Below, in pieces: positions 1 through 9,045 of a stretch of DNA of 64,000 nucleotides. Numbering within the stretch: position 1 is the stretch's first letter; each line of letters begins with the position of its first letter. Position numbers and translations under genes: made by a program. The notes under the pieces are model-generated. The model was not told the DNA's origin, made no database searches, and saw nothing but the letters and a program-made list of their open reading frames with translations. Source of the stretch: Candidatus Helarchaeota archaeon (GTDB lineage: Archaea > Asgardarchaeota > Lokiarchaeia > Helarchaeales > RDOG01); contig JAHPZH010000001.1 in the NCBI GenBank assembly GCA_019058315.1, forward strand, positions 1,347,218-1,411,217, read 5' to 3'.

Positions 1-1799
1 ATATACGTTAGAGTCATTAAAGCTCTATCAAATGCGTCACTTGCTTTTTTATAATTATCTGCAGCGGCAGTGTAATTACATAATCGGTCTTCAATTTGTG
101 CAAGATAAATATATCCCGATCCGACTAAATTTGAATATCCTTGATCTTTACAAAATGTTATTGCATCATTATATGCCACGATTCCCTTATTAAACATATC
201 ACCATTTGTTAATATTCCCAATTCATAATATGTTTCTCCAATCATAAACAAATTTTCAATGTAATACCATGTTTCCTCATAAATATGCTTTTTTAAAAAG
301 AATTCAAGCGATTTTTTTAGATAATTTACCTTTTCTGATTTATCTTTTGAATGTTTTGCTAATAATAATCCAATTCTTGGATAACAATACCCAAAGACAT
401 GGCTATAATTATAAGATCGTTCCTTTGTAACTCCAATATAATTCGAAATCTCATTAAAATATTCAATAGCACTTTGTAAATGCTTGTTTCTTTTTATATC
501 CTCAAATATATCTCCCAATCCTATATGACCCACACATAAAAGAGCTTTATAAAATTGATTATATAAAATATAATTTGGATCAATCATTATTGGAATTCTA
601 AAATTTGTTAACATATCCAATATCCTATTAGCAAACTCCACTCGTTGAATACTTAACGTTGCACGACTCATAGCCCCGATCATGAAGGTAAATGCACTAT
701 AAAAAACCCCATGTGCTGCCATAATTTTAGGAAAATGTAATTTACTAGCATTAATACTTTTTTCTAAGTCTTGTAGAATTAAATTAACATCTTTTGCGAA
801 AAAACCAATAGAAATTAAGAACATTGCAGTGGAGAATCGCGAGTAATAAAAAAATATTAAACCTGAAACGGGGATGCTTTTTGATAAGAATTCATCTCCT
901 TTCTTTGCGGCCTTTTGAGCTCTATTTAAATATTTTTTTTGTTCAAATTGACTCAGTGCAAAATACGCACTAAAAATAAAATTAAAAAATAAATTAGCAG
1001 CATATGAAAAAAATAACCAAGGAAGTTTATTCGATTTTTTAAATTTACTAATTAATTCATCAGATAATTCTAGCCAATTGAGGACATGTTGTTTTATATT
1101 TTTTTTATCAATTGGTGAATAGACAATAAGCCATGCAGTATATTCCTCAATACTAATTAAAAAATGATAGAAGCAAATTTCAGGTACATTTTGTTCCTTT
1201 CTTAATTCATCCCATATGTTTTCTAGAGTAATTTTAAATTCTAAAGATAAATCATCAAAATTTGCATTTTTATCATTTCTAATACATTTTTCAGCAAAAA
1301 TCAATTCTTGTGTTCTGTTTTCTAGAACTGCCATTTTTAATGATTCTATTCCATTTCCTTTTTTGGTATTTAGGATTTTTGCATCATGAAAATTTTTTTT
1401 AGCAGATTCAAGTAATAATTTTTCTTTTCCTTTCTCGGCTTCTGATATATATTTTAAAATATCAATAAAACCTAAAGTTCCTTTAATTTTTTCTTCTATT
1501 TGCAACTGAGTAAATATTTTATATGCTTTCTGATAATATTCTAAAGCAAATTTAAAATCATTTAATACATTTTCTTCTGTTTTTTCGAAATCTGCGGCTA
1601 TTTGATAGATCTCACCAAGTTTATAATATGCTTCACCTATTTTCTCTTTAAAATTTTCAGGTTGAGTTTGATGAATTTTTTCTATATTTTTTAATATCTC
1701 TATAGCCTTTCCCCAATTATGATTGTGTTCTTCTATCTCTACTTTTTTTAAAAAGTCATTAATTACTTCTAAGCTTTCCTTTTTCGAGATATCTGACAT
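1..1799 (-). CDS. TPR-like helical repeat protein, C-terminus cut by window edge
   Basis: On the minus strand an open frame runs from an ATG at 1799 to the first base of the window with no stop, giving about 599 residues with the C-terminus missing. The protein starts MSDISKKESLEV and is almost entirely helical. Recurring pieces such as GEAYYKLGEIYQIAADFEK and, near the window edge, AADNYKKASDAFDRAL have the A/G/Y spacing of tetratricopeptide repeats. No enzymatic motif, signal peptide or clear membrane segment is seen. By family knowledge TPR arrays are protein-protein scaffolds, and the partner is unknown. It is divergent from the acetyltransferase at 1950, so the roughly 150-base A/T-rich gap must hold both promoters. 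Confidence is high that this is a gene and moderate for TPR. Confidence 0.75.
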   Translation of the reverse strand, partial: MSDISKKESLEVINDFLKKVEIEEHNHNWGKAIEILKNIEKIHQTQPENFKEKIGEAYYKLGEIYQIAADFEKTEENVLNDFKFALEYYQKAYKIFTQLQIEEKIKGTLGFIDILKYISEAEKGKEKLLLESAKKNFHDAKILNTKKGNGIESLKMAVLENRTQELIFAEKCIRNDKNANFDDLSLEFKITLENIWDELRKEQNVPEICFYHFLISIEEYTAWLIVYSPIDKKNIKQHVLNWLELSDELISKFKKSNKLPWLFFSYAANLFFNFIFSAYFALSQFEQKKYLNRAQKAAKKGDEFLSKSIPVSGLIFFYYSRFSTAMFLISIGFFAKDVNLILQDLEKSINASKLHFPKIMAAHGVFYSAFTFMIGAMSRATLSIQRVEFANRILDMLTNFRIPIMIDPNYILYNQFYKALLCVGHIGLGDIFEDIKRNKHLQSAIEYFNEISNYIGVTKERSYNYSHVFGYCYPRIGLLLAKHSKDKSEKVNYLKKSLEFFLKKHIYEETWYYIENLFMIGETYYELGILTNGDMFNKGIVAYNDAITFCKDQGYSNLVGSGYIYLAQIEDRLCNYTAAADNYKKASDAFDRALMTLTY

Positions 1800-1949
1800 A
1801 ATAATATCCCCATGTAATCTTCCGTTGAGATGTTAAATAATAATAGAAAAGACAATAAAAAATTTATTAAAAATTCAAATAGATAGTAATTTATACTATT
1901 TCAAATAAAATTGAAGAATAAATTATCTAAAAATTAGCGAGAACAAAAA

Positions 1950-2450
1950 ATGGCTGAAATTCTCATTATTCGACAACCTAAAACTGAAAAAGAATTTGAA
2001 TTAATGTATAATTTGAGATGGCGAGTTTTAAGGAAGCCTTGGGATCGACCTCGGGGTTCTGAAAAAGATGAAGATGAATCTATCTCGAGTCATTTTATTG
2101 CAATAGCGGATAATAAAATTATTGGGACCGCACGATACCATAAGATAAATGAAAAGGTTGGTAGGGTTAGGTATCTAGCTGTAGCTGAAGAATATCGTGG
2201 AAGAGGTGTTGCTCGTTCTATAATGGAAGCAATTGATCTAACAGCATGCAATCAGAATTTAAAATACTTGATTCTGAGTGCACGACATACAGCTGCGGAA
2301 TTTTTTAAAAAGATGGGTTATAAAATAATGGGAGAAGGAAAAACACTTTTTGGAGAAATCAAACATTATAAAATGGTAAAAAAATTTAAAGAAAATATTT
2401 CTAGAATGCAAGAAATAATTGATAATTTAAGAAAAACGCTAGATTCTTGA
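1950..2450 (+). CDS. GNAT-family N-acetyltransferase
   Basis: A 166-residue protein with the GNAT fold signature. Beta strand 4 VRYLAVAEEY leads directly into the acetyl-CoA pyrophosphate loop RGRGVA at residues 83-88, followed by the helix ARSIMEAIDL. The later ILSARHTAAEFFKKMGYK is the usual strand-5/helix-4 region of the family. GNAT enzymes move the acetyl group of acetyl-CoA to an amine. The substrate cannot be read from the sequence, and the N-terminal MYNLRWRVLR resembles the ElaA/YitH-like small-molecule group. Roughly the last 25 residues form an extra charged helix. The start ATG has only a weak ribosome site. The gene stands alone between a divergent TPR gene and a downstream same-strand pair 58 bases away. 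Confidence 0.85.
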   Translation: MAEILIIRQPKTEKEFELMYNLRWRVLRKPWDRPRGSEKDEDESISSHFIAIADNKIIGTARYHKINEKVGRVRYLAVAEEYRGRGVARSIMEAIDLTACNQNLKYLILSARHTAAEFFKKMGYKIMGEGKTLFGEIKHYKMVKKFKENISRMQEIIDNLRKTLDS

Positions 2451-2508
2451 ATTAAATTCAAAAATCAGCATTATAAAGTAATATTATTTAAATGGAGATA
2501 GGATATAA

Positions 2509-3153
2509 ATGATCTATTTAGAAGAAACGTTTAATATTGTTCCAGCCAGTCCTGAAGGCTTGGATATATTTGTTAGATTTGTGCAAGAGAAATTAATGCC
2601 AATAGGTCAAAAACTAGGGTTGAATTTGATAACGGCTTGGTTTAGCAATGTTGATTTATTTAGCCAAGTTACACATATAACGGAATTTGATGACTTGGAA
2701 GCATTAAAGGTGTTCCGGATTAAATCCAGCGAAGAGAAAGCATGGGGAGAATATTTAGCAGGTTTGGAAGAATTAGCTCCAGAACGGCACTCTCGATTAT
2801 TAGAACCATTAGAAAGTGTTCCGCCTAAAGCTTTACATAAAGCAATTAAAAGAAGCCAACGAAAGCCATTAGATGTTTATAGCCTAGCAGTACTCGAAGT
2901 GGCCCCTGGTAAGATGCAAGATTTTATTTCATCGCTAAAGGATGCGGCCAAAGGGTTCCCAATTATAGCTAGTTGGCGTCCTGTTACGGGAAGCCCAAAT
3001 GAGGTGATTGATTTATGGAAGGGATCAATAACACAACAAAGTTACAAACCAGCTGACGACTTTATGAAAGAATTTTTTAGACAAGTCCGAGACTTAGCAC
3101 CAAAAGAACGTTTGAGAACTGTATATGCACTACCATACTCACAATTGAGATGA
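2509..3153 (+). CDS. NIPSNAP-like dimeric alpha-beta barrel protein
   Basis: A 214-residue protein with two similar halves. Each begins with a strand (YLEETFNIVP; YSLAVLEVAP), then a helix with PG/PEG, then a strand with an aromatic-rich ITAWFSNVD or IASWRPVTG segment and an H/DLW segment. This is the layout of the ferredoxin-like dimeric alpha-beta barrel of NIPSNAP-type proteins, here as a tandem duplication. A strong GGAGATAGGA ribosome site precedes the ATG. Its stop overlaps the next gene's start (ATGA at 3150-3153), so it is translationally coupled to a metallo-beta-lactamase hydrolase and probably works with it. The exact reaction is unknown. The fold call comes from pattern reading only. 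Confidence 0.55.
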   Translation: MIYLEETFNIVPASPEGLDIFVRFVQEKLMPIGQKLGLNLITAWFSNVDLFSQVTHITEFDDLEALKVFRIKSSEEKAWGEYLAGLEELAPERHSRLLEPLESVPPKALHKAIKRSQRKPLDVYSLAVLEVAPGKMQDFISSLKDAAKGFPIIASWRPVTGSPNEVIDLWKGSITQQSYKPADDFMKEFFRQVRDLAPKERLRTVYALPYSQLR

Positions 3154-4445
3154 AGGTTATGTCTGAAAAATCAGGTAAATCTATGAGAAAAAGAAGTGAT
3201 AAACTCAAAGGGTTACAAGTAATTACAAGTCAGGGTATTAAATTTCGTCATCCTATGAAAGATGTTCATACAGCCAGTATGATCATTTCTGGATGTGGTT
3301 GGGTCGACACGGACGATGGCATTGTGTTAATTGACACTTTGATCAATAAAAAAGCTGCTAAAACGACTTATGATAAGATCCATGAGGTAAGTAAAGGTAG
3401 GATTAAATATATAATTTATACACATGGTCATGGAGATCATATCGGTGGATGTGAAGTTTTTATGGCTGACAAACCAGAAGTCATAGCTAGCAAATATTTA
3501 CCCGCCCGACTTGATAAATATAGAATGTTGGCTCAACATAGAAACCGAATTTCAGCTCAACAGTTTGACTTGCCAGAAATAAAAATGCCTGAAAAACAAA
3601 TCGCTAGAATATATTCCAGTGTTATCTATCCAACTAAAACGTTTTTAGGAGAGATGACTTTTAAATTAGGAGATAAAACCTTTGAACTCCATACAACACG
3701 TGCAGAAACTGATGATGCGTGTTGGGTATGGATACCTGAGATAAATGCAGCATTTGTTGGAGATTTGATTATTGGAAGTTTCCCAAACATTGGCAATCCA
3801 TGGAAACCAACTCGTTTCGCCTTGGATTGGGTAAAAGCATTAGAAGAGGTTCGAGCCAAAGAGCCTGAAATCATTTTTGCTAGTGGAGCAGGCATAATGT
3901 ATAGAGATGATGATGTCTCAGCCGTTTTAGATGCAAATATCGAAGCAATCCGTAATATGCATGATCAAGTCATTGACTGTATTAATAAGGATATCCATAT
4001 AACGGAGATGATTCATAAAATTCAGCTACCAGATCATCTCAAAAATAATCCACATCTTGCTTTCTTATACTCTCGACCAGAATTTTTTGTATACAATGTA
4101 TATCGGTGGTATCATGGTTATTTTGATGGTAATCCAGCAAATCTATTACCCCGACCAGAGAAAGAAGTTATGGATGAGATTTATAAAATTATAGGTGATC
4201 CAGAAAAAATCTTGAATAGCGCCAAAGATCTCTTCGATCAGAATCAGGTGCAACTAGGTCTTCAAATATTGGATATTTTGATTCAGGCAGATCCAGAAAA
4301 TATTAATGCACGAAAATTACGGATAAGAATGCTTAAAAAATTAGGTTCAAGGGATTATTGTTTAATGTCCCGTAACGCTTGGGTTTATTTTATTAAAAAG
4401 GATAAGAAATTTATTCGCTCAAGAGAAAAAGCTAAGACTAATTAA
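3150..4445 (+). CDS. Metallo-beta-lactamase hydrolase, alkylsulfatase (SdsA1/BDS1)-like
   Basis: A 431-residue protein. The zinc-binding signature HGHGDHIGG lies at residues 92-100, with further metal-site candidates in the TRAETDDACWVW and FVGDLI segments. The second half carries the alkylsulfatase dimerisation-domain hallmark YFDGNPANLLP after WYHGYFDG, typical of SDS-degrading alkylsulfatases, which hydrolyse sulfate esters of alkyl chains. It is much shorter than SdsA1 (about 660 residues) and lacks the C-terminal SCP-2-like lipid-binding domain, so substrate range may differ. No signal peptide is visible. A second Met at residue 4 is an alternative start. It is coupled by ATGA overlap to the NIPSNAP-like gene. 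Family assignment is good; sulfatase activity is inferred. Confidence 0.75.
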   Translation: MKVMSEKSGKSMRKRSDKLKGLQVITSQGIKFRHPMKDVHTASMIISGCGWVDTDDGIVLIDTLINKKAAKTTYDKIHEVSKGRIKYIIYTHGHGDHIGGCEVFMADKPEVIASKYLPARLDKYRMLAQHRNRISAQQFDLPEIKMPEKQIARIYSSVIYPTKTFLGEMTFKLGDKTFELHTTRAETDDACWVWIPEINAAFVGDLIIGSFPNIGNPWKPTRFALDWVKALEEVRAKEPEIIFASGAGIMYRDDDVSAVLDANIEAIRNMHDQVIDCINKDIHITEMIHKIQLPDHLKNNPHLAFLYSRPEFFVYNVYRWYHGYFDGNPANLLPRPEKEVMDEIYKIIGDPEKILNSAKDLFDQNQVQLGLQILDILIQADPENINARKLRIRMLKKLGSRDYCLMSRNAWVYFIKKDKKFIRSREKAKTN

Positions 4446-4473
4446 AATAAATCCATTAAGATGGAAACCTAAC

Positions 4474-6006
4474 TTATGCATCAAAATCTTTCAATTTATC
4501 AATTAATTCTTGAGCTCTTTCTTCCAAAATTTTTAAATCTGCCAATTTAATTCCAGACTTCTTCATTTGTGCTTTAATTGATTCTAATTCCTTAAATATA
4601 TTCTTCTTTTTCTCTTTATAGCTTTTACAATATTTCACTACTGCCTTTGCATCATTAATATTCAAACCCTCTATTTTTTCGATCTGATTATTAGATAGAT
4701 CTAAGGTTTGTAATTGGGAGAGGGGTTCCAACCCCTGTATTTTATCGATCCGATTATTAGATAGTAATAGTGATAGTAATTGGGAGAGATTTTCCAATCC
4801 CTCTATCTTAGCAATCTTATTATTATTGAGAGATAATGTTTGTAACTGGTTCAGGTTTTCCAATCGCTCTATCTTTGTGATTTGATTATTTGCAAGAAAT
4901 AATTCTATCAAATGGGAGGGAGTTTCCATTCCCTCTAATTTGACGATCTGGTTATTGCTGATAGATAATAATTGTAACTGGTTAAGCTTTTCTAATCCCT
5001 GTATCTTTGTGATCTGATTTTCTGTAAACTCTAAATGTTCTAATTGGAGGAGGGTTTCCAATCCCTCTATCTTTTTGATCTGGTTTTTAAATAGAACTAA
5101 TATTTTTAATTTGGTGAGGTTTTCTAATCCTTCTATCTTTGAGATTTGATTATTCGAAAGATATAATGTTAGTAAATTGGAGAGAGTTTTCATACCTTCT
5201 ATCTTCGCAATCTGATTATTAACGAGAGATAAAGTTTGTAATTGGTTAAGATTTTCTAAGCCCTCTATTTTTGTGATCTGATTATCTACAAGCTGTAAAT
5301 CTTGTAATTGGGATAGAGTTTCCAATCCTTCTATCTTCTTGATCTTATTACGTTCAAGATATAAATTTTTTAATTGAAGGAGGGTTTCTAACCCTTCTAT
5401 CTTGGTAATCTGATTATTAAATAGAGCTAATGTTTGTAATTTGGTGACTTTTTTTAATCCCTCAATTTTTGTGATCTGATTCAACCCAAGATTTAATAGT
5501 TTTAATTGGAAGAGGGTTTCCAATCCCTCCATCTCTTTGATCTGATTATTTTCAATCCATAATTCCTGTAATTGGGAGAGTGGTTTCAAGCCCTGTATCT
5601 TATCTATCTGATTATAATTAAAATCTAAAATTAGTAATTGGGAAAGATTTTCCAATCCCTCTATCTTTGTAATTTGATTTTTAGTGAGAAATAATTTTTG
5701 TAATTGAGTAAGATTTTCTAATCCCTCTATCTTTGTGATCTGATTGTCCCCAAGACTTAATACTTGTAATTTGGAGAGTTTGTCCAACCCCTCTATCCTT
5801 TTGATCCGATTTTGTGCTAGATATAATGTTTCTAAATGAGAGAGTCCCTCCAACCCCTCTATTTTAGTGACCCCTTTATTAGATATGTTAATGGAATAAA
5901 CGTGCCAGTCTTTATTTACCAATATATCAAATTTACTAAGTTTATATTTCTTTGTTAGTCTTTCAATTGCTTCTTCTTCTTCTGGCTGAAATTCAATATT
6001 TGCCAT
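4474..6006 (-). CDS. SDS22-type leucine-rich-repeat protein (about 19 repeats)
   Basis: A 510-residue protein made almost wholly of 22-residue LRRs with consensus LxxLxLxxNQITKIEGLENL, the SDS22 class. I count 19 NQI-type asparagine ladder positions between about residues 50 and 450. A short charged N-terminal cap (MANIEFQPEEEEAIERL) and a C-terminal helical segment (ELESIKAQM...RAQELIDKL) bracket the solenoid. There is no signal peptide, so it is cytosolic. SDS22 is a phosphatase-1 regulator in eukaryotes, but that partner is not implied here; the safe role is protein binding. It is 67 bases downstream of a paralogue with the same cap and tail, a tandem duplication. High internal identity suggests repeat number is plastic. 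Confidence 0.9.
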   Translation of the reverse strand: MANIEFQPEEEEAIERLTKKYKLSKFDILVNKDWHVYSINISNKGVTKIEGLEGLSHLETLYLAQNRIKRIEGLDKLSKLQVLSLGDNQITKIEGLENLTQLQKLFLTKNQITKIEGLENLSQLLILDFNYNQIDKIQGLKPLSQLQELWIENNQIKEMEGLETLFQLKLLNLGLNQITKIEGLKKVTKLQTLALFNNQITKIEGLETLLQLKNLYLERNKIKKIEGLETLSQLQDLQLVDNQITKIEGLENLNQLQTLSLVNNQIAKIEGMKTLSNLLTLYLSNNQISKIEGLENLTKLKILVLFKNQIKKIEGLETLLQLEHLEFTENQITKIQGLEKLNQLQLLSISNNQIVKLEGMETPSHLIELFLANNQITKIERLENLNQLQTLSLNNNKIAKIEGLENLSQLLSLLLSNNRIDKIQGLEPLSQLQTLDLSNNQIEKIEGLNINDAKAVVKYCKSYKEKKKNIFKELESIKAQMKKSGIKLADLKILEERAQELIDKLKDFDA

Positions 6007-6073
6007 ATTTTAACACGAAATTGATATTTACTTTATTTACTACAACATGCTTATTGCCTTTTCTATTAGATTT

Positions 6074-7069
6074 TCATTTATTAATTGCATTCAATTTATC
6101 AATTAATTGTTGAGCCCTTTTTTCTAAATTTTCTAAATCTACCAACTTAATGCCTGGCATGTTCATTTGTTCTTTTATTGATTCTAATTTCTCTAATAGA
6201 TTTTGTTTGTATAAGTTTTTAGAATATTTTACTATTGCTTGTGCATCATTCATATCCAAACCGTCCACTTTAGCGATTTGATTATTTTCAAGGTATAATG
6301 ATTCTAATTGTGAGAGGTGTTCCAATCCCCCTAATGTCTCTATCTGATTACCAGAAAGATCTAATTTATTTAATTGGGAGAGGTTATCCAGTCCCTCTAT
6401 TTTGGTGATTTGATTATATCCAAGACGTAATTCTAGTAATTGGGATAGGGCTTCTAATCCTTCTATCTTTTTGATCTGATTGTTGAAAAGGTGCAATGTT
6501 TTTATTTTGGTGAGGTTATCCAGCCCCTCTATCTTTTTGATCTGATTATTGTGAAGAGTTAAAGCTTGTAATTGGGAAAGGTTTTCTAACCTCTCTATCT
6601 TCGTGATCTGATTACTTCCAAGCCATAAATATTGTAATTTGGAGAGTGTCTCTATGCCCTCTATCTTTTTGATCTGATTGTCTTCAAGTTGTAATAATTT
6701 TAATTGAGAGAGATTTTCTAATCCTTGAATATTCGTAATCTCATTACTATAGACTTCCAATGTTTCTAATTGAGAGAGATTTTCTAACCCTTCTATCTTT
6801 TTGATTTGATTATTACCTAGATATAATATTTTTAATTGAGATAGCATGTCCAACCCCTCCATCTTAACAATCTTATTACCATAAAGTTCTAATTGTCGTA
6901 ATTGGGAGAGAGTTTCCAACCCTTCTATCCTCGTGAACCCTTTAAGTGATAGACCAAGAGAATAAACGTGTCCTTCATTATTAACATCGAAATCTTGCTC
7001 CTCAAGTCCATAGTTCTTTATTAAGAAATCAATTGTTTCTCTTTCTTCTTGAAATTTAATTTTTTCCAT
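6074..7069 (-). CDS. SDS22-type leucine-rich-repeat protein (about 11 repeats)
   Basis: Paralogue of the gene immediately downstream (4474-6006), with 11 LRRs of the same 22-residue SDS22 type instead of 19. The frame is open to an ATG at 7093, but the ATG at 7069 gives MEKIKFQEERETIDFL, which aligns with the MANIEFQPEEEEAIERL start of its sister, so I chose 7069. The C-terminal cap NDAQAIVKY and helical tail ESIKEQMNMPGIKLVDL match the sister nearly residue for residue. It is a cytosolic scaffold with unknown partner. The difference in repeat number between the two genes shows expansion or contraction by recombination between near-identical repeats. Confidence 0.88.
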   Translation of the reverse strand: MEKIKFQEERETIDFLIKNYGLEEQDFDVNNEGHVYSLGLSLKGFTRIEGLETLSQLRQLELYGNKIVKMEGLDMLSQLKILYLGNNQIKKIEGLENLSQLETLEVYSNEITNIQGLENLSQLKLLQLEDNQIKKIEGIETLSKLQYLWLGSNQITKIERLENLSQLQALTLHNNQIKKIEGLDNLTKIKTLHLFNNQIKKIEGLEALSQLLELRLGYNQITKIEGLDNLSQLNKLDLSGNQIETLGGLEHLSQLESLYLENNQIAKVDGLDMNDAQAIVKYSKNLYKQNLLEKLESIKEQMNMPGIKLVDLENLEKRAQQLIDKLNAINK

Positions 7070-7203
7070 GTTCAACCACGAAGTCGATGTCATGATGATG
7101 TATTTACAACAGGTCTATTGAGTTTTCTTTTTTATTTAATCTCAATTTAAATTAATAGCAGCTATAGTGTTATTATAAAAAATTTTTTTTTAATTCTTAC
7201 TAT

Positions 7204-7824
7204 TTATAATAATTCTTCACATTTTTTTACAGCATCTTGGGGATCTTTACCGAAGGCAACACCTAATTTATCTGCAATAGCTTTAGTGAATGCAGACCCT
7301 CCAACAATTATTTTAATTTTATCTCTAAGATTCTCCTTTTCCAATAAATTAGTAATTTCTTTTACAGATTCAATTGCCATTGTGAGAAGAGCTGACAATG
7401 CCAAAATATCAGCATTCATTTTTTTAATAAATTCTATAAATTTTTCAGCAGGAACATCAACTCCTAGATCTTCGACATAGAATCCTGCTGCTCTTAATAT
7501 TGTAATTACGATATTTTTTCCAATATCATGAATATCACCTTTGACAGTTCCAAATACAATTTTTCCTTTCGCTTTTGTTTTAATATCTTCCTTTAATATA
7601 GGTTTTAATTCTTCGAACGCATCCTGGAAGATGTCTCCACCTGTTATTAGCTCCGCTAAAAAATATTCTTTTTTCTCAAATAAATCACCTACAATTTTTA
7701 CACCTTGAGAAAGCCATTCTATTATTTTTAAAGGTTTTGTACCTTTTTCAATTTCTTTTTTCACGAGCTCCATAACTTTGGCTCTTTTTAAATCGCCCAT
7801 TGCATTAATTAATTCATTATTCAT
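7204..7824 (-). CDS. Corrinoid (B12-binding) protein of a methyltransferase system
   Basis: With the ATG at 7824 the protein has 206 residues. Residues 1-85 form the helical cap domain seen in MtaC/MtbC/MttC-type proteins. It is followed by the cobalamin-binding Rossmann-like domain with the base-off motif GDIHDIGKN (Asp97, His99, Gly102), where the His is the lower cobalt ligand. The later motifs LSALLTM and VGGSAF are also as expected. It shuttles a methyl group between a substrate-specific methyltransferase and an acceptor methyltransferase. The frame reaches a GTG at 7833, but that GTG lies inside a likely ribosome site (AAGTGAT), so 7824 is preferred. It lies just downstream of the UroD-family gene, its likely partner. 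Confidence 0.9.
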   Translation of the reverse strand: MNNELINAMGDLKRAKVMELVKKEIEKGTKPLKIIEWLSQGVKIVGDLFEKKEYFLAELITGGDIFQDAFEELKPILKEDIKTKAKGKIVFGTVKGDIHDIGKNIVITILRAAGFYVEDLGVDVPAEKFIEFIKKMNADILALSALLTMAIESVKEITNLLEKENLRDKIKIIVGGSAFTKAIADKLGVAFGKDPQDAVKKCEELL

Positions 7825-7837
7825 ATTAATCACTTAT

Positions 7838-8980
7838 TTAAGCTTTATATAAACCATATTTCATTACAGAATCTCTCATTGCTTTTAAATTAGCAAGCGA
7901 AACGTTGTCAGGTAGAACGCAAGCAGAACATAGCATATATCCTCCACCTTCTTTGCATCCTTCAATTTGTTTCCTACAGTATTTTTCGACTTCCTTTGGG
8001 GACCCCAAACCGGTAATTTGAGGTGGTAAATTCCCCATTATACAGGCTCTATCTCCCAAAATTTCCTTAGCTTTGAAAATATCGGTTAGGTCTAAATGAA
8101 ACATAATCTTACCCTTAGGAAATTCCGTAAAATACTCTAATACATCTGTATAGTCATTATCTAGATGATATTGAACAATACAACCTTTTTTAATAATGAA
8201 ATCAGAAATTTTTTTAATATGTGGCCAAAATAACTCAAATTTTTTAGGAGAAATTAAATTAGTTGCTATACGACTGAATCCGAAAAGGACCATTTTTGGA
8301 CCTTTATGACCTCCAAGAGTAAGGATTTGTAATTGCCCATCAAGAGTTTTCAGCATTTCATCAGTAGTAGCATCACAGGCTTCTACTAATTTTTCTGGAA
8401 TTTCCACTACATCTGTTAAATATTTGTTAAAGGACCTCAGAAAAGAAATAATATCCACAGGTGGTTCAATATACCCATGTGCAAGCGCCATAAGTCCCTT
8501 TTCTTTATGCCAACGACCAATATCTAGTGCCACATAGTCATTTAATATTTTGGACAGCTCTTTCTGTAACTTTCTATCCTTTCTTTTAAAGAGAGAATAA
8601 CCCTTTTCTATTAATAGATCATAATCCTCACGCTTCATTATTTCACGTTCATTCATCTGCTCTGAAACATTACCTTTTGGGAGCGTCCAGTCGAAATAAA
8701 ACATACTATGACTGTTGGGAAAAGGTGCATAATAGCCCAATATGGGAGATGTTCCTGATAAAATATCAAACCCGCCAGTCATATTCCACAATTTTTTACT
8801 TGCTTCAAATGATTTAGATATGTCAAAAAAAAACTCTTCAATCGTTATTCCTGTTAATAATGCAGGAGCACAATGGAAGGCTGCTACTACTGGCACCCTA
8901 TCCGGTTCCTTAATGGATAAAACTGTCTCTACACGCTCTTTTGGAAGCATGGTGTCCTTATCGTGTAATTTAAAACTCAA
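7838..8980 (-). CDS. UroD-family corrinoid-dependent methyltransferase
   Basis: A 380-residue protein of the uroporphyrinogen-decarboxylase-like superfamily that includes MtaA/MtbA and many demethylases. Family features are the start ERVETVLSIKEPDRVPV, the central DIGRWHKEKGLMALAHGY segment, the metal-ligand region YHLDND, the glycine turn MGNLPPQ and the C-terminal GGGYMLCSACVLPDN, whose cysteines can bind zinc. Position and partner show it is a methyltransferase rather than a haem enzyme: the corrinoid-protein gene starts 13 bases downstream. The methylated substrate is unknown; no reactivation protein is in the window. The start is a TTG at 8980. The usual HxC zinc motif is HxD here. Confidence 0.82.
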   Translation of the reverse strand: MSFKLHDKDTMLPKERVETVLSIKEPDRVPVVAAFHCAPALLTGITIEEFFFDISKSFEASKKLWNMTGGFDILSGTSPILGYYAPFPNSHSMFYFDWTLPKGNVSEQMNEREIMKREDYDLLIEKGYSLFKRKDRKLQKELSKILNDYVALDIGRWHKEKGLMALAHGYIEPPVDIISFLRSFNKYLTDVVEIPEKLVEACDATTDEMLKTLDGQLQILTLGGHKGPKMVLFGFSRIATNLISPKKFELFWPHIKKISDFIIKKGCIVQYHLDNDYTDVLEYFTEFPKGKIMFHLDLTDIFKAKEILGDRACIMGNLPPQITGLGSPKEVEKYCRKQIEGCKEGGGYMLCSACVLPDNVSLANLKAMRDSVMKYGLYKA

Positions 8981-9045
8981 ATGAACACTTCTGTCAAATA
9001 TTTTAGGTTAAACATTAAAAAATAAGAAATTTAATTTTAATATAA

